This document shows, piece after piece, positions 27,452 to 35,700 of a DNA stretch of 64,000 nucleotides. The notes below the pieces were generated by a model. It worked only from the letters and a program-made list of their open reading frames with translations, did not search any database and was not told where the DNA came from. Source of the stretch: Neoakkermansia glycaniphila (GTDB taxonomy: Bacteria > Verrucomicrobiota > Verrucomicrobiia > Verrucomicrobiales > Akkermansiaceae); NCBI RefSeq assembly GCF_001683795.1, contig NZ_LIGX01000026.1, positions 1-64,000 on the forward strand. The letters run 5' to 3'. Both the position numbers and the translations under genes were made by a program. The stretch's first letter is position 1. Each line of letters begins with the position of its first letter.

Positions 27452-28780
27452 ATGTCATTCCATTCATTATCCAGAAATGTGTTGTTGTCGGCTGCCGTAG
27501 TCCTGACGACGACAGTGTCTTTTGCGGCAGAACAAGCATCCGCTCCGGTGTCCGTTTATGACGGGTATTCGATTCCCATTGTCGATCTGAATGGACGGGA
27601 CGATATGCATGTTGTCGTGGACAAGGAGAAGGGGCAGTATCTCGGACATCCGACAACTCTGCTTCTGAAGGACGGCAAGTCGATTGTCTGCGTTTATCCG
27701 AAGGGCCACGGTTCCGGACCGGTGGTGATGAAGGTTTCGAAAGACGGCGGAAGGACATGGGGGGATCGTTTGCCCGTTCCCGAATCGTGGAAGACAAGCC
27801 GCGAGGTGCCGACGCTTTACAGGACGGTGGATGCTACCGGAAAGGAGCGCCTGCTGATGTTTTCCGGCAGGCAGGGCGGCACGATGAAGACGAAGGAACG
27901 CAACAGGGTCGCCGTGAGTGAGGATGAAGGCAAAACGTGGTCCGAGCTGATGCCGATTCCGCAGCAACCCGCAGGTATCGTCGCGATGAGCGATCTGGTT
28001 CCGCTCAAGACGGGCAAGGGGCATTATATGGCTTCCTACCATGTGAATTCCAGCGGCGAGGATGCCAAAGGGAAGTTCCATACGTTGGAGCTTTGCGTGG
28101 TGTTTACGGAAGACGGTGGGGTGACGTGGTCTGCTCCGCAGGTAGTATTTCCCGGTGCGCGCGATTTGCATCTGTGCGAGGCGGGTATTGTGCGCAGTCC
28201 CGATGGCAAGTCGATTGCCCTGCTGCTGCGCGAGAACAGCCGCAACCATGGGTCGCAGATTATGATTTCACAGGATGAAGGCAAAACGTGGTCCGTACCG
28301 AAGGAGTTGCCCGCAGCGCTGGCTGGAGACAGGCATCAGGCTCTTGAATTGCCGGATGGGCGCATGTTGATTCAGTTCCGCGATGCATCGCCGACGAAAA
28401 AGGCGGATTTCAATGAGAGCCCGACGGCAGGAGACTGGGTCGGCTGGGTCGGTACCTGGGACGATCTGGTTCAAGGGAAGGAAGGGCAGTACCGCATTCG
28501 CCTCAAGGATAATAAAAACGGTTGGGATACGGCGTACCCGGCTGCCGAACTTCTGCCCGACGGTACGATTGTCTGTACGACTTACGGGCATTTCGACCGT
28601 GGAGAGGCGGCTTATGTGCTTTGTACGCGATTTCGCATTCAGGATACGGACAAGATGGCAGAGACGGTGATGAAAGGCCCGCGTCCGGTGATTCACAATG
28701 ATCTGGGTAAAGGAGATGTGGTGTTCGATCCGAATAATCCCGACGAGATCAATGCCAAGTTGAAAAATGCCAGAAAATAG
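27452..28780 (+). CDS. Secreted sialidase-fold (BNR/Asp-box) protein, putative exo-sialidase
   Basis: The 442-residue protein has a signal peptide ending VSFAAEQ and four Asp-box repeats of the six-bladed sialidase propeller: SKDGGRTW, SEDEGKTW, TEDGGVTW and SQDEGKTW. GH33 enzymes release terminal sialic acid, a first step in mucin use. Other fold-typical phrases are GDRHQALELPDGRMLIQFRD and the GTIVCTTYG strand. The usual N-terminal F/Y-R-I-P arginine is not apparent; the equivalent place reads YSIPIVD. The fold is secure but sialidase activity is less so. The start at 27452 is chosen because it gives the signal peptide. A divergent sugar-type regulator and a hairpin terminator flank it. Confidence 0.8.
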   Translation: MSFHSLSRNVLLSAAVVLTTTVSFAAEQASAPVSVYDGYSIPIVDLNGRDDMHVVVDKEKGQYLGHPTTLLLKDGKSIVCVYPKGHGSGPVVMKVSKDGGRTWGDRLPVPESWKTSREVPTLYRTVDATGKERLLMFSGRQGGTMKTKERNRVAVSEDEGKTWSELMPIPQQPAGIVAMSDLVPLKTGKGHYMASYHVNSSGEDAKGKFHTLELCVVFTEDGGVTWSAPQVVFPGARDLHLCEAGIVRSPDGKSIALLLRENSRNHGSQIMISQDEGKTWSVPKELPAALAGDRHQALELPDGRMLIQFRDASPTKKADFNESPTAGDWVGWVGTWDDLVQGKEGQYRIRLKDNKNGWDTAYPAAELLPDGTIVCTTYGHFDRGEAAYVLCTRFRIQDTDKMAETVMKGPRPVIHNDLGKGDVVFDPNNPDEINAKLKNARK

Positions 28781-28816
28781 GCTGCTTCGCGTTTGATGGC
28801 CGATGAAGCATGAAAG

Positions 28817-28852
28817 AAACAGCCTTTCCTCATCAGGGGAAAGGCTGTTTTG
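28817..28852 (+). terminator. Terminator of the sialidase-fold gene
   Basis: A 13-bp stem (28817-28829 with 28838-28850) with an 8-base loop, followed by TTTTG counting stem bases, lies 36 bases after the stop. It may serve the convergent msrAB gene too. Confidence 0.75.
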
Positions 28853-28872
28853 TCGAAGGGAGGAAGCGGGAA

Positions 28873-29988
28873 TTATTTGTTTTCTGTTTCTTTTTGAAGG
28901 AGAGGCAGGTAACGGCCATAACCTTCCTTTTCCATGTCTTCCATGGGAATGAAACGCAGGGATGCGCTGTTGATGCAGTAGCGAAGGCCGCCCTGGTCCT
29001 GTGGGCCATCATTGAAGACGTGTCCGAGGTGGGCATCGCCCGTTTTGCTGCGCACTTCGGTGCGTACCATGCCGTGGGTGCGGTCTTGCTTTTCTGCAAT
29101 CAGGCTATCGTCGATGGGGCGCGTGAAGCTGGGCCAGCCGCAGCCGGAATCGTATTTGTCCGAGGAGAGGAAGAGGGGTTCTCCCGTGGTGATGTCGACG
29201 TAGATGCCGCGCTTGTGGTTATCGAAGTATTCGTTGCGGAAGGGTTGCTCGGTCGCGCTGTTTTGGGTGACTTCGTACTGGAGGGGCGTCAATTCGGCTT
29301 GCAGTTCGGCGCGTGATTTACGCTTGTATTGAACGGAAGGGTCGTTGGCGTGCCGCGCTTTTTCAAAAGCCGCTTGCGGGATGTGGCAGTAGCCTGCGGG
29401 GTTTTTGTCGAGGTAGTCCTGATGGTATTCTTCGGCGGGGAAGAATTGGCGCAGAGGTTCCACTTCGATGGCGAGCGGCTGTCTGTATTTCTTTTGCAGT
29501 TCGCGCAGAGAGGCTTCAATGATCGGTTTGTCGGCGGGGTCGGTGTAGAAGATGCCCGTGCGGTACTGGATGCCCGCGTCGTTGCCCTGTTTGTTGACGG
29601 AAACGGGGTCGATGACGGCGTAGTATTGTTCGAGGAGGTAGGGCAGGCTCAGTTTGAGCGGATCGTACTGGATTTTGACGGTTTCGGCGTGCCCTGTGTT
29701 TTCCCGGCATACCTGTTCGTAGGTGGGATGGTCTGTTTTTCCGTTGGCATAACCGACTTCGGTGGCAGTGACGCCGGGGATGAGGGAGAAGTATTTTTCG
29801 ACTCCCCAGAAGCATCCTCCGGCCAGATAGATGGTTTTCATGGCGGTGTGTGTTCGTGGTGGAAGTTTGGCCTGCGTGCCGGAATCCCGGCCGCAGGCGG
29901 TGAGGGTGAGAAGAAGCAAAGCGGCGATCAGGGGGTAGATGATTCCGAACCCGACATTGCGGCGGCGAAGTGTGGCTGTCCTGTTCAT
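28873..29988 (-). CDS. msrAB: Peptide methionine sulfoxide reductase MsrA-MsrB fusion, lipoprotein
   Basis: The 371-residue protein repairs oxidised methionine of both stereoisomers. A lipobox (LLLTLTAC, Cys32) points to a lipid anchor facing the periplasm. MsrA covers about 51-205 with the catalytic GGCFWG (Cys59). MsrB covers about 215-360 with [21 protein letters not shown] and the catalytic [11 protein letters not shown]. The usual MsrB zinc CxxC pairs are not evident. Exported MsrAB fusions are known to protect envelope proteins. It lies 102 bases after the isochorismatase-like gene on the same strand. Confidence 0.94.
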   Translation of the reverse strand: MNRTATLRRRNVGFGIIYPLIAALLLLTLTACGRDSGTQAKLPPRTHTAMKTIYLAGGCFWGVEKYFSLIPGVTATEVGYANGKTDHPTYEQVCRENTGHAETVKIQYDPLKLSLPYLLEQYYAVIDPVSVNKQGNDAGIQYRTGIFYTDPADKPIIEASLRELQKKYRQPLAIEVEPLRQFFPAEEYHQDYLDKNPAGYCHIPQAAFEKARHANDPSVQYKRKSRAELQAELTPLQYEVTQNSATEQPFRNEYFDNHKRGIYVDITTGEPLFLSSDKYDSGCGWPSFTRPIDDSLIAEKQDRTHGMVRTEVRSKTGDAHLGHVFNDGPQDQGGLRYCINSASLRFIPMEDMEKEGYGRYLPLLQKETENK

Positions 29989-30090
29989 ATTCCTGCTGGC
30001 TGTTGCGGAAGCCGGATGTTTCGCGGCTTTTCCATGGCAGGAATCTTGTACTTTGCGAATGCTTTTGGAAATAAGTTTTTACGGCATTTT

Positions 30091-30666
30091 CTAGCAGTTC
30101 GGGCGGTCTGTCGCCGATTCCCGGTCAAGCCATGTTCCGGCGGTCGAGATTTCGGCGAAGGTACCGTTCAATGCAGCCATGAAAACTGCCTGTACAGCGG
30201 GAGCGGCAAGGGAGGCGCCGTGCCAGAGCAGATCCTTCGTGGCGCAGGCATCTTCGATCAGAGTGATGCCGTATCCGTAGTTTTTGGCGGCGCGCACGGT
30301 CGTATCGACGCACATGTGGGTCATCATGCCGCAAACGACCAGATGTCCGATGTGGCGGCGTTCGAGCTGGAGATGCAGGTCCGTTTGGAAAAAGCTGTCC
30401 GGTGCGTGTTTGACGATAAGGGTTTCTCCCGGGACGGGCGCTACCTGCCGGTGAATTTCCGCACCCGGCGTATTCGGTACGAAGAAGGGCGCACCTTCTT
30501 TCAGGTTGATATGCTGGATGTGGAAGACGGGGAGGTTCCGGCTGCGGAAGCGGTCCAGTATGCCGGATGCTTGTGCGGCGGCCTGTTCCGCGCGGTGCAG
30601 TTCCCATTTCCCGCCGGTGAAATAATCGTTCTGAATATCGATGAGGAGAAGTCCCGGATTCATCAT
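30091..30666 (-). CDS. Isochorismatase-like cysteine hydrolase
   Basis: The 191-residue cytosolic protein has the triad of the isochorismatase-like fold: Asp in LLLIDIQNDYF (residues 7-17), Lys in VKHAPDSFF, and Cys in CGMMTHMCVDTT. The cis-peptide motif before the catalytic cysteine is also typical. Members hydrolyse small amides (nicotinamide, ureidoacrylate, carbamoylsarcosine) or isochorismate. The sequence does not settle the substrate, and no siderophore or NAD genes are adjacent. It ends TDRPNC. Confidence 0.85.
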   Translation of the reverse strand: MMNPGLLLIDIQNDYFTGGKWELHRAEQAAAQASGILDRFRSRNLPVFHIQHINLKEGAPFFVPNTPGAEIHRQVAPVPGETLIVKHAPDSFFQTDLHLQLERRHIGHLVVCGMMTHMCVDTTVRAAKNYGYGITLIEDACATKDLLWHGASLAAPAVQAVFMAALNGTFAEISTAGTWLDRESATDRPNC

Positions 30667-30734
30667 TTGCCTGCGGATGATGATAGCCGGGGTGCGGGAA
30701 GAAGTAAATGGCGTTTTCGGGCGATGCCGTGCAT

Positions 30735-30771
30735 GAAAAACCCTTCCTTCGACAATCGCCGAAGGAAGGGT
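30735..30771 (-). terminator. Intrinsic terminator of pgi
   Basis: On the minus strand a 12-bp stem (30760-30771 with 30740-30751) and 8-base loop are followed by TTTTT, 21 bases past the pgi stop. Confidence 0.85.
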
Positions 30772-30792
30772 GGAAAGGCGGCGGCAACCGCG

Positions 30793-32325
30793 TTATTTCG
30801 CGAATGTATCGCGGCAGGCGCAGTCGGCCTGCGTCCATGTGGCGGAACCGGATTCCGCGATGTGGACGAGACAGTGGTAGACGGCTTCTTCATCCGCTCC
30901 GATGCGTCCGGCGATTTGTCCGGCTGTTTCGGGAGTGGAGGCCAGGGCGTCGCGCACCTGCTGGAGGAGGGCAAGGAAGATGCCTGCGGCTTTTTTGCCC
31001 GCTTCGACGCCCGGCTGGTGGTAGGCGTTGATGTGGACGAGGGAGGCGTAGTAGGAGACGGCACGTTCGAAGAGGGCGATGAGCATGCCGAGGCTGTAGG
31101 CGTCCACTTCGTCGATGGAGATGGTAATGGAAGCACGGCCGGATTCCGCGAGCGCCTCGCGGGTGCCGCGCAGGAAGCCCTGCAGGAAGTCGCCGGAGGT
31201 GAAGGCATTTTCCACAAGCACCTGATCATGGGCGGCTTTGCGGACTTCGATGAAGGTGACGAAGAAATTGTCGATGCCGTCGCGGAGCTGCTGCACATAG
31301 GCGTGCTGGTCGGTGGATCCCTTGTTGCCATATACGGCAAGGCCCTGATGGACGATGTTGCCGTCCAGATCAAGCTTCTTGCCGATGGATTCCATGATGA
31401 GCTGCTGGAGGTACTTCGAGAAGAGGACGAGGGCATCCTTGTAGGGGAGGACGACCATGTCCTTCTTGCCTTTGCCTTCCCCGGCCTTGTACCAGGCGAG
31501 GGCGAGCTTCATGGCGGCGTTATGGGCGGTGTCCGTGCAGCGGGTTTTGGCGTCCATATCGGCTGCGCCCTTGAGCAGGGAGTCGATATCCACGCCTTGA
31601 AGAGCAGCCGGGAGAAGTCCGACGACGGAGGTGACGGAGGTGCGGCCGCCGACCCAGTCTTCCATCGGGAAGCGCTTCAGCCAGCCTTCGGCTTCCGCCA
31701 CCTTGTCCAGCTTGGAACCGCATCCGGTGATGGCGACGGCCTGAGGAGCAAAGGCGACGCCGTTCTTGCGGAAGAAATCCTGGGCGAAGACCATGCCGTT
31801 GCGCGTTTCGGGCGTGCCACCCGATTTGGAGATGACGACGGCGATCGTTTCCTGCAAGGGGACGGTATCGAGTACCTTTTGCATGCCGTCGGGGTCGGTA
31901 TTGTCGAGGAAGGCGAGCTTCAGGCCCGTATTGGGGAGGGCATCGGCCACCAGTTCGGGACCGAGAGCCGAACCGCCGATACCGATGATGAGGGCGGTGG
32001 TGTATTTCCGGCCCGAGGGCGCCTGGATGGAACCGTCGAGAATCCGGCTGGCGAACTCCTTGATGTCGGCAATGGGCCGGTCGATCTCGGCTTTCAATTC
32101 GGCATTCGGAGCAAGGGAGGCATTGCGAAGCCAGTAATGGCCGACCATGCGGTTTTCGTCGGGATTGGCGATGGCGCCGCTTTCGAGAGACTTGATGTCG
32201 GCATAGGCGCGTTCGATCAGAGGTTGCATTTCCGCCAGAAATTCGGGTGTCAGCGGAAGCTTGGAAAAGTCAAGGGAAATACCCATTTCAGGGTAGCGGA
32301 CGAGCTGTTGCGCGTACAGTTTCAT
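30793..32325 (-). CDS. pgi: Glucose-6-phosphate isomerase
   Basis: The 510-residue enzyme interconverts glucose-6-phosphate and fructose-6-phosphate. The start MKLYAQQLVRYPEMG was chosen over one 14 residues upstream. Family features are IGIGGSALGPEL (about 130-141), the phosphate-binding SKSGGTPETRN near 190-200, GGRTSVTSVVGLLP, and TDQHAYVQQLRDG with HEY-type helix phrases. The C-terminal HINAYHQPGVEAGKK contains the catalytic lysine region. It follows the shorter bacterial/archaeal-like arrangement. It is a single transcription unit with its own terminator. Confidence 0.95.
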   Translation of the reverse strand: MKLYAQQLVRYPEMGISLDFSKLPLTPEFLAEMQPLIERAYADIKSLESGAIANPDENRMVGHYWLRNASLAPNAELKAEIDRPIADIKEFASRILDGSIQAPSGRKYTTALIIGIGGSALGPELVADALPNTGLKLAFLDNTDPDGMQKVLDTVPLQETIAVVISKSGGTPETRNGMVFAQDFFRKNGVAFAPQAVAITGCGSKLDKVAEAEGWLKRFPMEDWVGGRTSVTSVVGLLPAALQGVDIDSLLKGAADMDAKTRCTDTAHNAAMKLALAWYKAGEGKGKKDMVVLPYKDALVLFSKYLQQLIMESIGKKLDLDGNIVHQGLAVYGNKGSTDQHAYVQQLRDGIDNFFVTFIEVRKAAHDQVLVENAFTSGDFLQGFLRGTREALAESGRASITISIDEVDAYSLGMLIALFERAVSYYASLVHINAYHQPGVEAGKKAAGIFLALLQQVRDALASTPETAGQIAGRIGADEEAVYHCLVHIAESGSATWTQADCACRDTFAK

Positions 32326-32731
32326 GATAGGGCAAGAATATGGTACCGACACATATTTGGCAAGCAAAAACCCGCATAGGGCAAAGGGGAAGAAATAGCC
32401 ATACCTATATCGAAGGAGGCAAGGAAACGGGCGAGATTTAGCCCATACGGAAGGGGTTGAGAGGGATGGGGAAAAGGCATAACCTGAAAAGGCGGCGAGA
32501 AAACGGGCGAGGATATTGGAGAGCGGGAAACGCTAGCCTTGGAAGGCCTTGCACGGGTAACATGCTGCGGATCGGGATCCGGAACACGGATACTGAAAGG
32601 AAAAACCTTAAAAAGCAAAAAAGACACGAAAATTTAGACAAAAACGCCCACGACGCTTGCCTTACCTAAAGGGAGAAACACCCGGCCGGCAAGCGTCGTG
32701 AAAACAAACGACAAACCAAACTCGACAACAT
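32326..32731. other. Divergent intergenic region between pgi and the RHS gene
   Basis: No gene is seen in these 406 bases. The right end carries a perfect 13-bp inverted repeat just before the RHS start. Composition here is purine-rich on the plus strand, unlike the C-rich RHS gene that follows. Confidence 0.5.
32649..32700. repeat. Perfect 13-bp inverted repeat upstream of the RHS gene
   Basis: CACGACGCTTGCC (32649-32661) and GGCAAGCGTCGTG (32688-32700) are exact reverse complements with 26 bases between. The repeat ends 31 bases before the RHS start codon. It could be a leader hairpin, a minus-strand terminator (GGCGTTTTT follows on that strand) or the boundary of an inserted segment. Confidence 0.7.
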
Positions 32732-35700
32732 ATGAACACGAATGAAGAAAACAACGGGCTTGCCGGAGCCGGAAACATGGATGATACACTGAATCCGAAG
32801 GGATATATTGCCGTCTTGAAACCGGCGCACGAACAGCCGAAAGAATTCAACGAACCGCACCCGAAAGGCTTCCCATATGATTGGGAAGGTTATACGAAAC
32901 TGGAAGACGGATCTTCATCTTCCTCCTCCGGCTCGGAATCAGGAAAAGCTGGCGCTGAACCTGTAGATTCCTGCATCCTGCTGGGAGCGGACGACAATGC
33001 CAAGCTCTTTGTCGCCAGCGGATATGCCTTTCTGGAGCCGCGTGGAGAACAGGGAGGAGGAAATTATAAAGAAGTAACCTCCACACCATTCCAGATGGTA
33101 CCGGGGAAGTACTACCCTGCCTCATTATGGTATGAAAACATCCACTACAAGCCTGCGAATCAAAATGTCGCGATCCTGAAAACGCGCCTCAACGGCAACC
33201 CGATCACACTTTACAACCTTGTACCCAAAGGCCAGTTGCCTGAAAAAACACTTTGCGCCTGCCCGTGCAGCTGTGAAAACGGCAATGAAGGCGGGCAGCC
33301 GGCAGCGGCAGCTCCGGCCGTGGCCACGCTTGCCGCCGCTTCGGCCACATCCTTCGAACCCTCACCTCTGGCCAGCAGCAGCGCGGGCAACCGCACCACG
33401 GCCACCTCGGATGAAGACGCCATGATCTGGCGCATCAACTTTGGCGTCCTCCGCGGCCTCATGGGCATCCCCGGCGGACATCTGGAACTCGTCCGCTTCA
33501 CCGGCGGCAGCGAAAACTGGAGCCCTGCGGCGCTGGACTACCGCCACCCCCTTGAGGACAAACTGGACATCCCGCAGGGAGGCATCGTCGAAAACGGCAT
33601 GGTCCGCATCCGCGCCGGCAGCGGCCGCCGCTACTACCTCATCACCAAATCCGGCCCCGCGCCCATGGGCATCACCACCCTGCGCGGCGAACGCACCACC
33701 CTCCTCACCGCGCAGAAAACACCCACCGTCGACATCGCCTCCGCCGCCTACATGCGCGTCGAGCAGAACGACAAAAGCCGTGCGGACTACAACATCGCCA
33801 CCGGCCGCCTCGACAGCTACACCACCCCGCTCCAGCAAACCTTCACCGCTGCGGAACTCGCCGCCCACCTCGCCGTCATCCGCGACGCAGCGGGCTACCT
33901 GCGCCAGATCCGCAACACATGGGACGGCCTCCTCAACATCGAAAACGTCACCGCCACCGGCTACACCATCGCCCTCTATCTGCCCGGCCAAATCACCGGG
34001 CAGGACATCGCCACCGGCCTCTACACCACGGAAGGCGCCCCCTTCAAAACCTACACGATCTCCGGCGACCCGGAAACCGGCCGACTTGCCATCACCGAAC
34101 AGGCTGCAGACCGCACGCCGCACACCACCGTCTGGTGGCAGCAAAACCGCGTCTGGAACATGATACAGGGCAGCGGCGAAGAAGCCGCCCACACCCTCCG
34201 CGAACGCATCGACCATGAAGACGGCACCTGGGCCATCGTCACCCGCATCCGCACCGGAGCGGAAGGGGCGGACGCCTCCTGCACCGCCGAAACATGGCGC
34301 AACAGCCCCTACGGCCCGCAGCGCCTCAGCCGCACCGAAGGCCACGGCAGCACGGCCGCCCTCACCACCCGCTACACCTGGAACGGCTCCGGCCGCCTCA
34401 TCGGCGAAACCGCGCCGGACGGCAGCGCCACCACCTACGGCTACGCTGCCGGGGGCCGCATCCGCTCCGTCGCCACCCCGTGGGCCGGAGGCGGAGAACG
34501 CATCGTCTACACCTACTACCGGGACGAACGAGGCAACAGCGACGACATCGCCTACACCCGCACCGCCCTCATCAAAAACAACGAACCCACCCACCTCGAC
34601 CGCACCGACTACACCTACATCGAAGAAAACCACATCCGCCGCGTCGAAAAACGCAGCACCGCCCTAGGCAGCCCGCACACCCGCCTCGAAACCACCGAAA
34701 CATGGCTCGGCACCGCGCCGAACGCACTCGACCGCGGCCGCATCCGCATGACCCAGACCATCGACGGCACCCAGACCTGGTACGCCTACGCCGCCACGGC
34801 GGAACACGGAGCCCTCTACACCGTCACCGCGGAAACCCGCATCGAAGGCGCCCCCGTCGCCGGGCAAAGCACCCGCAGCATCCGATACATCGATGCGGCA
34901 GGCAACACAGTCCGCACCGAACAGCACGCCCTCACCCTCGACGGCCAATGGTGCCTCCTCGACAGCGCGGACTACGCCTTCGACCACATCAACAAATGGA
35001 CCCGCCGCACCCGCGCCAACGGCCGCACCGCCGAACGCGAAAACATGTGCTGCGGCCTCCTGTGGGAAAAAGACGAAAACGGCATCACCACTTCATACGC
35101 CTACGACAGCCTCCGGCGCAACACCGAAACCATCCGCTCGGCTACGGAAACCCCCCCTGAAACCATCGTCTCCCGCAACTACGACGCCCTTGGCCGCACC
35201 CTCTCCGTCCGCACCGACATCGGCGCCATGAGCGCCGTCGAAACCACCGCGTATGACGCCTCCGGCCGCCTCGCCTCGCAAACCGACGCCCTCGGCCGCA
35301 CCACCGCCTACGCCTACAGTGCGGACAGCCTCACCGAAACCGTCACCACCCCTGCGGGAGCCACCCTCATCACCCGCCGCCACCCGGACGGTACCGTCCT
35401 CGAAGAAAGCGGCACCGGCCAGCGGCACCTCCTCCACAGCATCGACACCGTCGACGACGGCATCCGCACCGCCACCCGCACCGCGGCAGCCGAAGGCAGC
35501 CTCCTGCTCCGCCGCACCGTCGTCAACGGCTTCGGAGACACCATCCGAATCGCCACGCCCAACGCCGTCGGAGGCAGCAACTACGCCAACAGCAGCTACA
35601 ACGCCAAAGGCCAGCTCATCCGCCAGCAAACCGACGCCCTCGCCCCCCTCCTCTACGAATACGACGCCATGGGCAACCTCATCCGGCAAACCGTCGCCTT

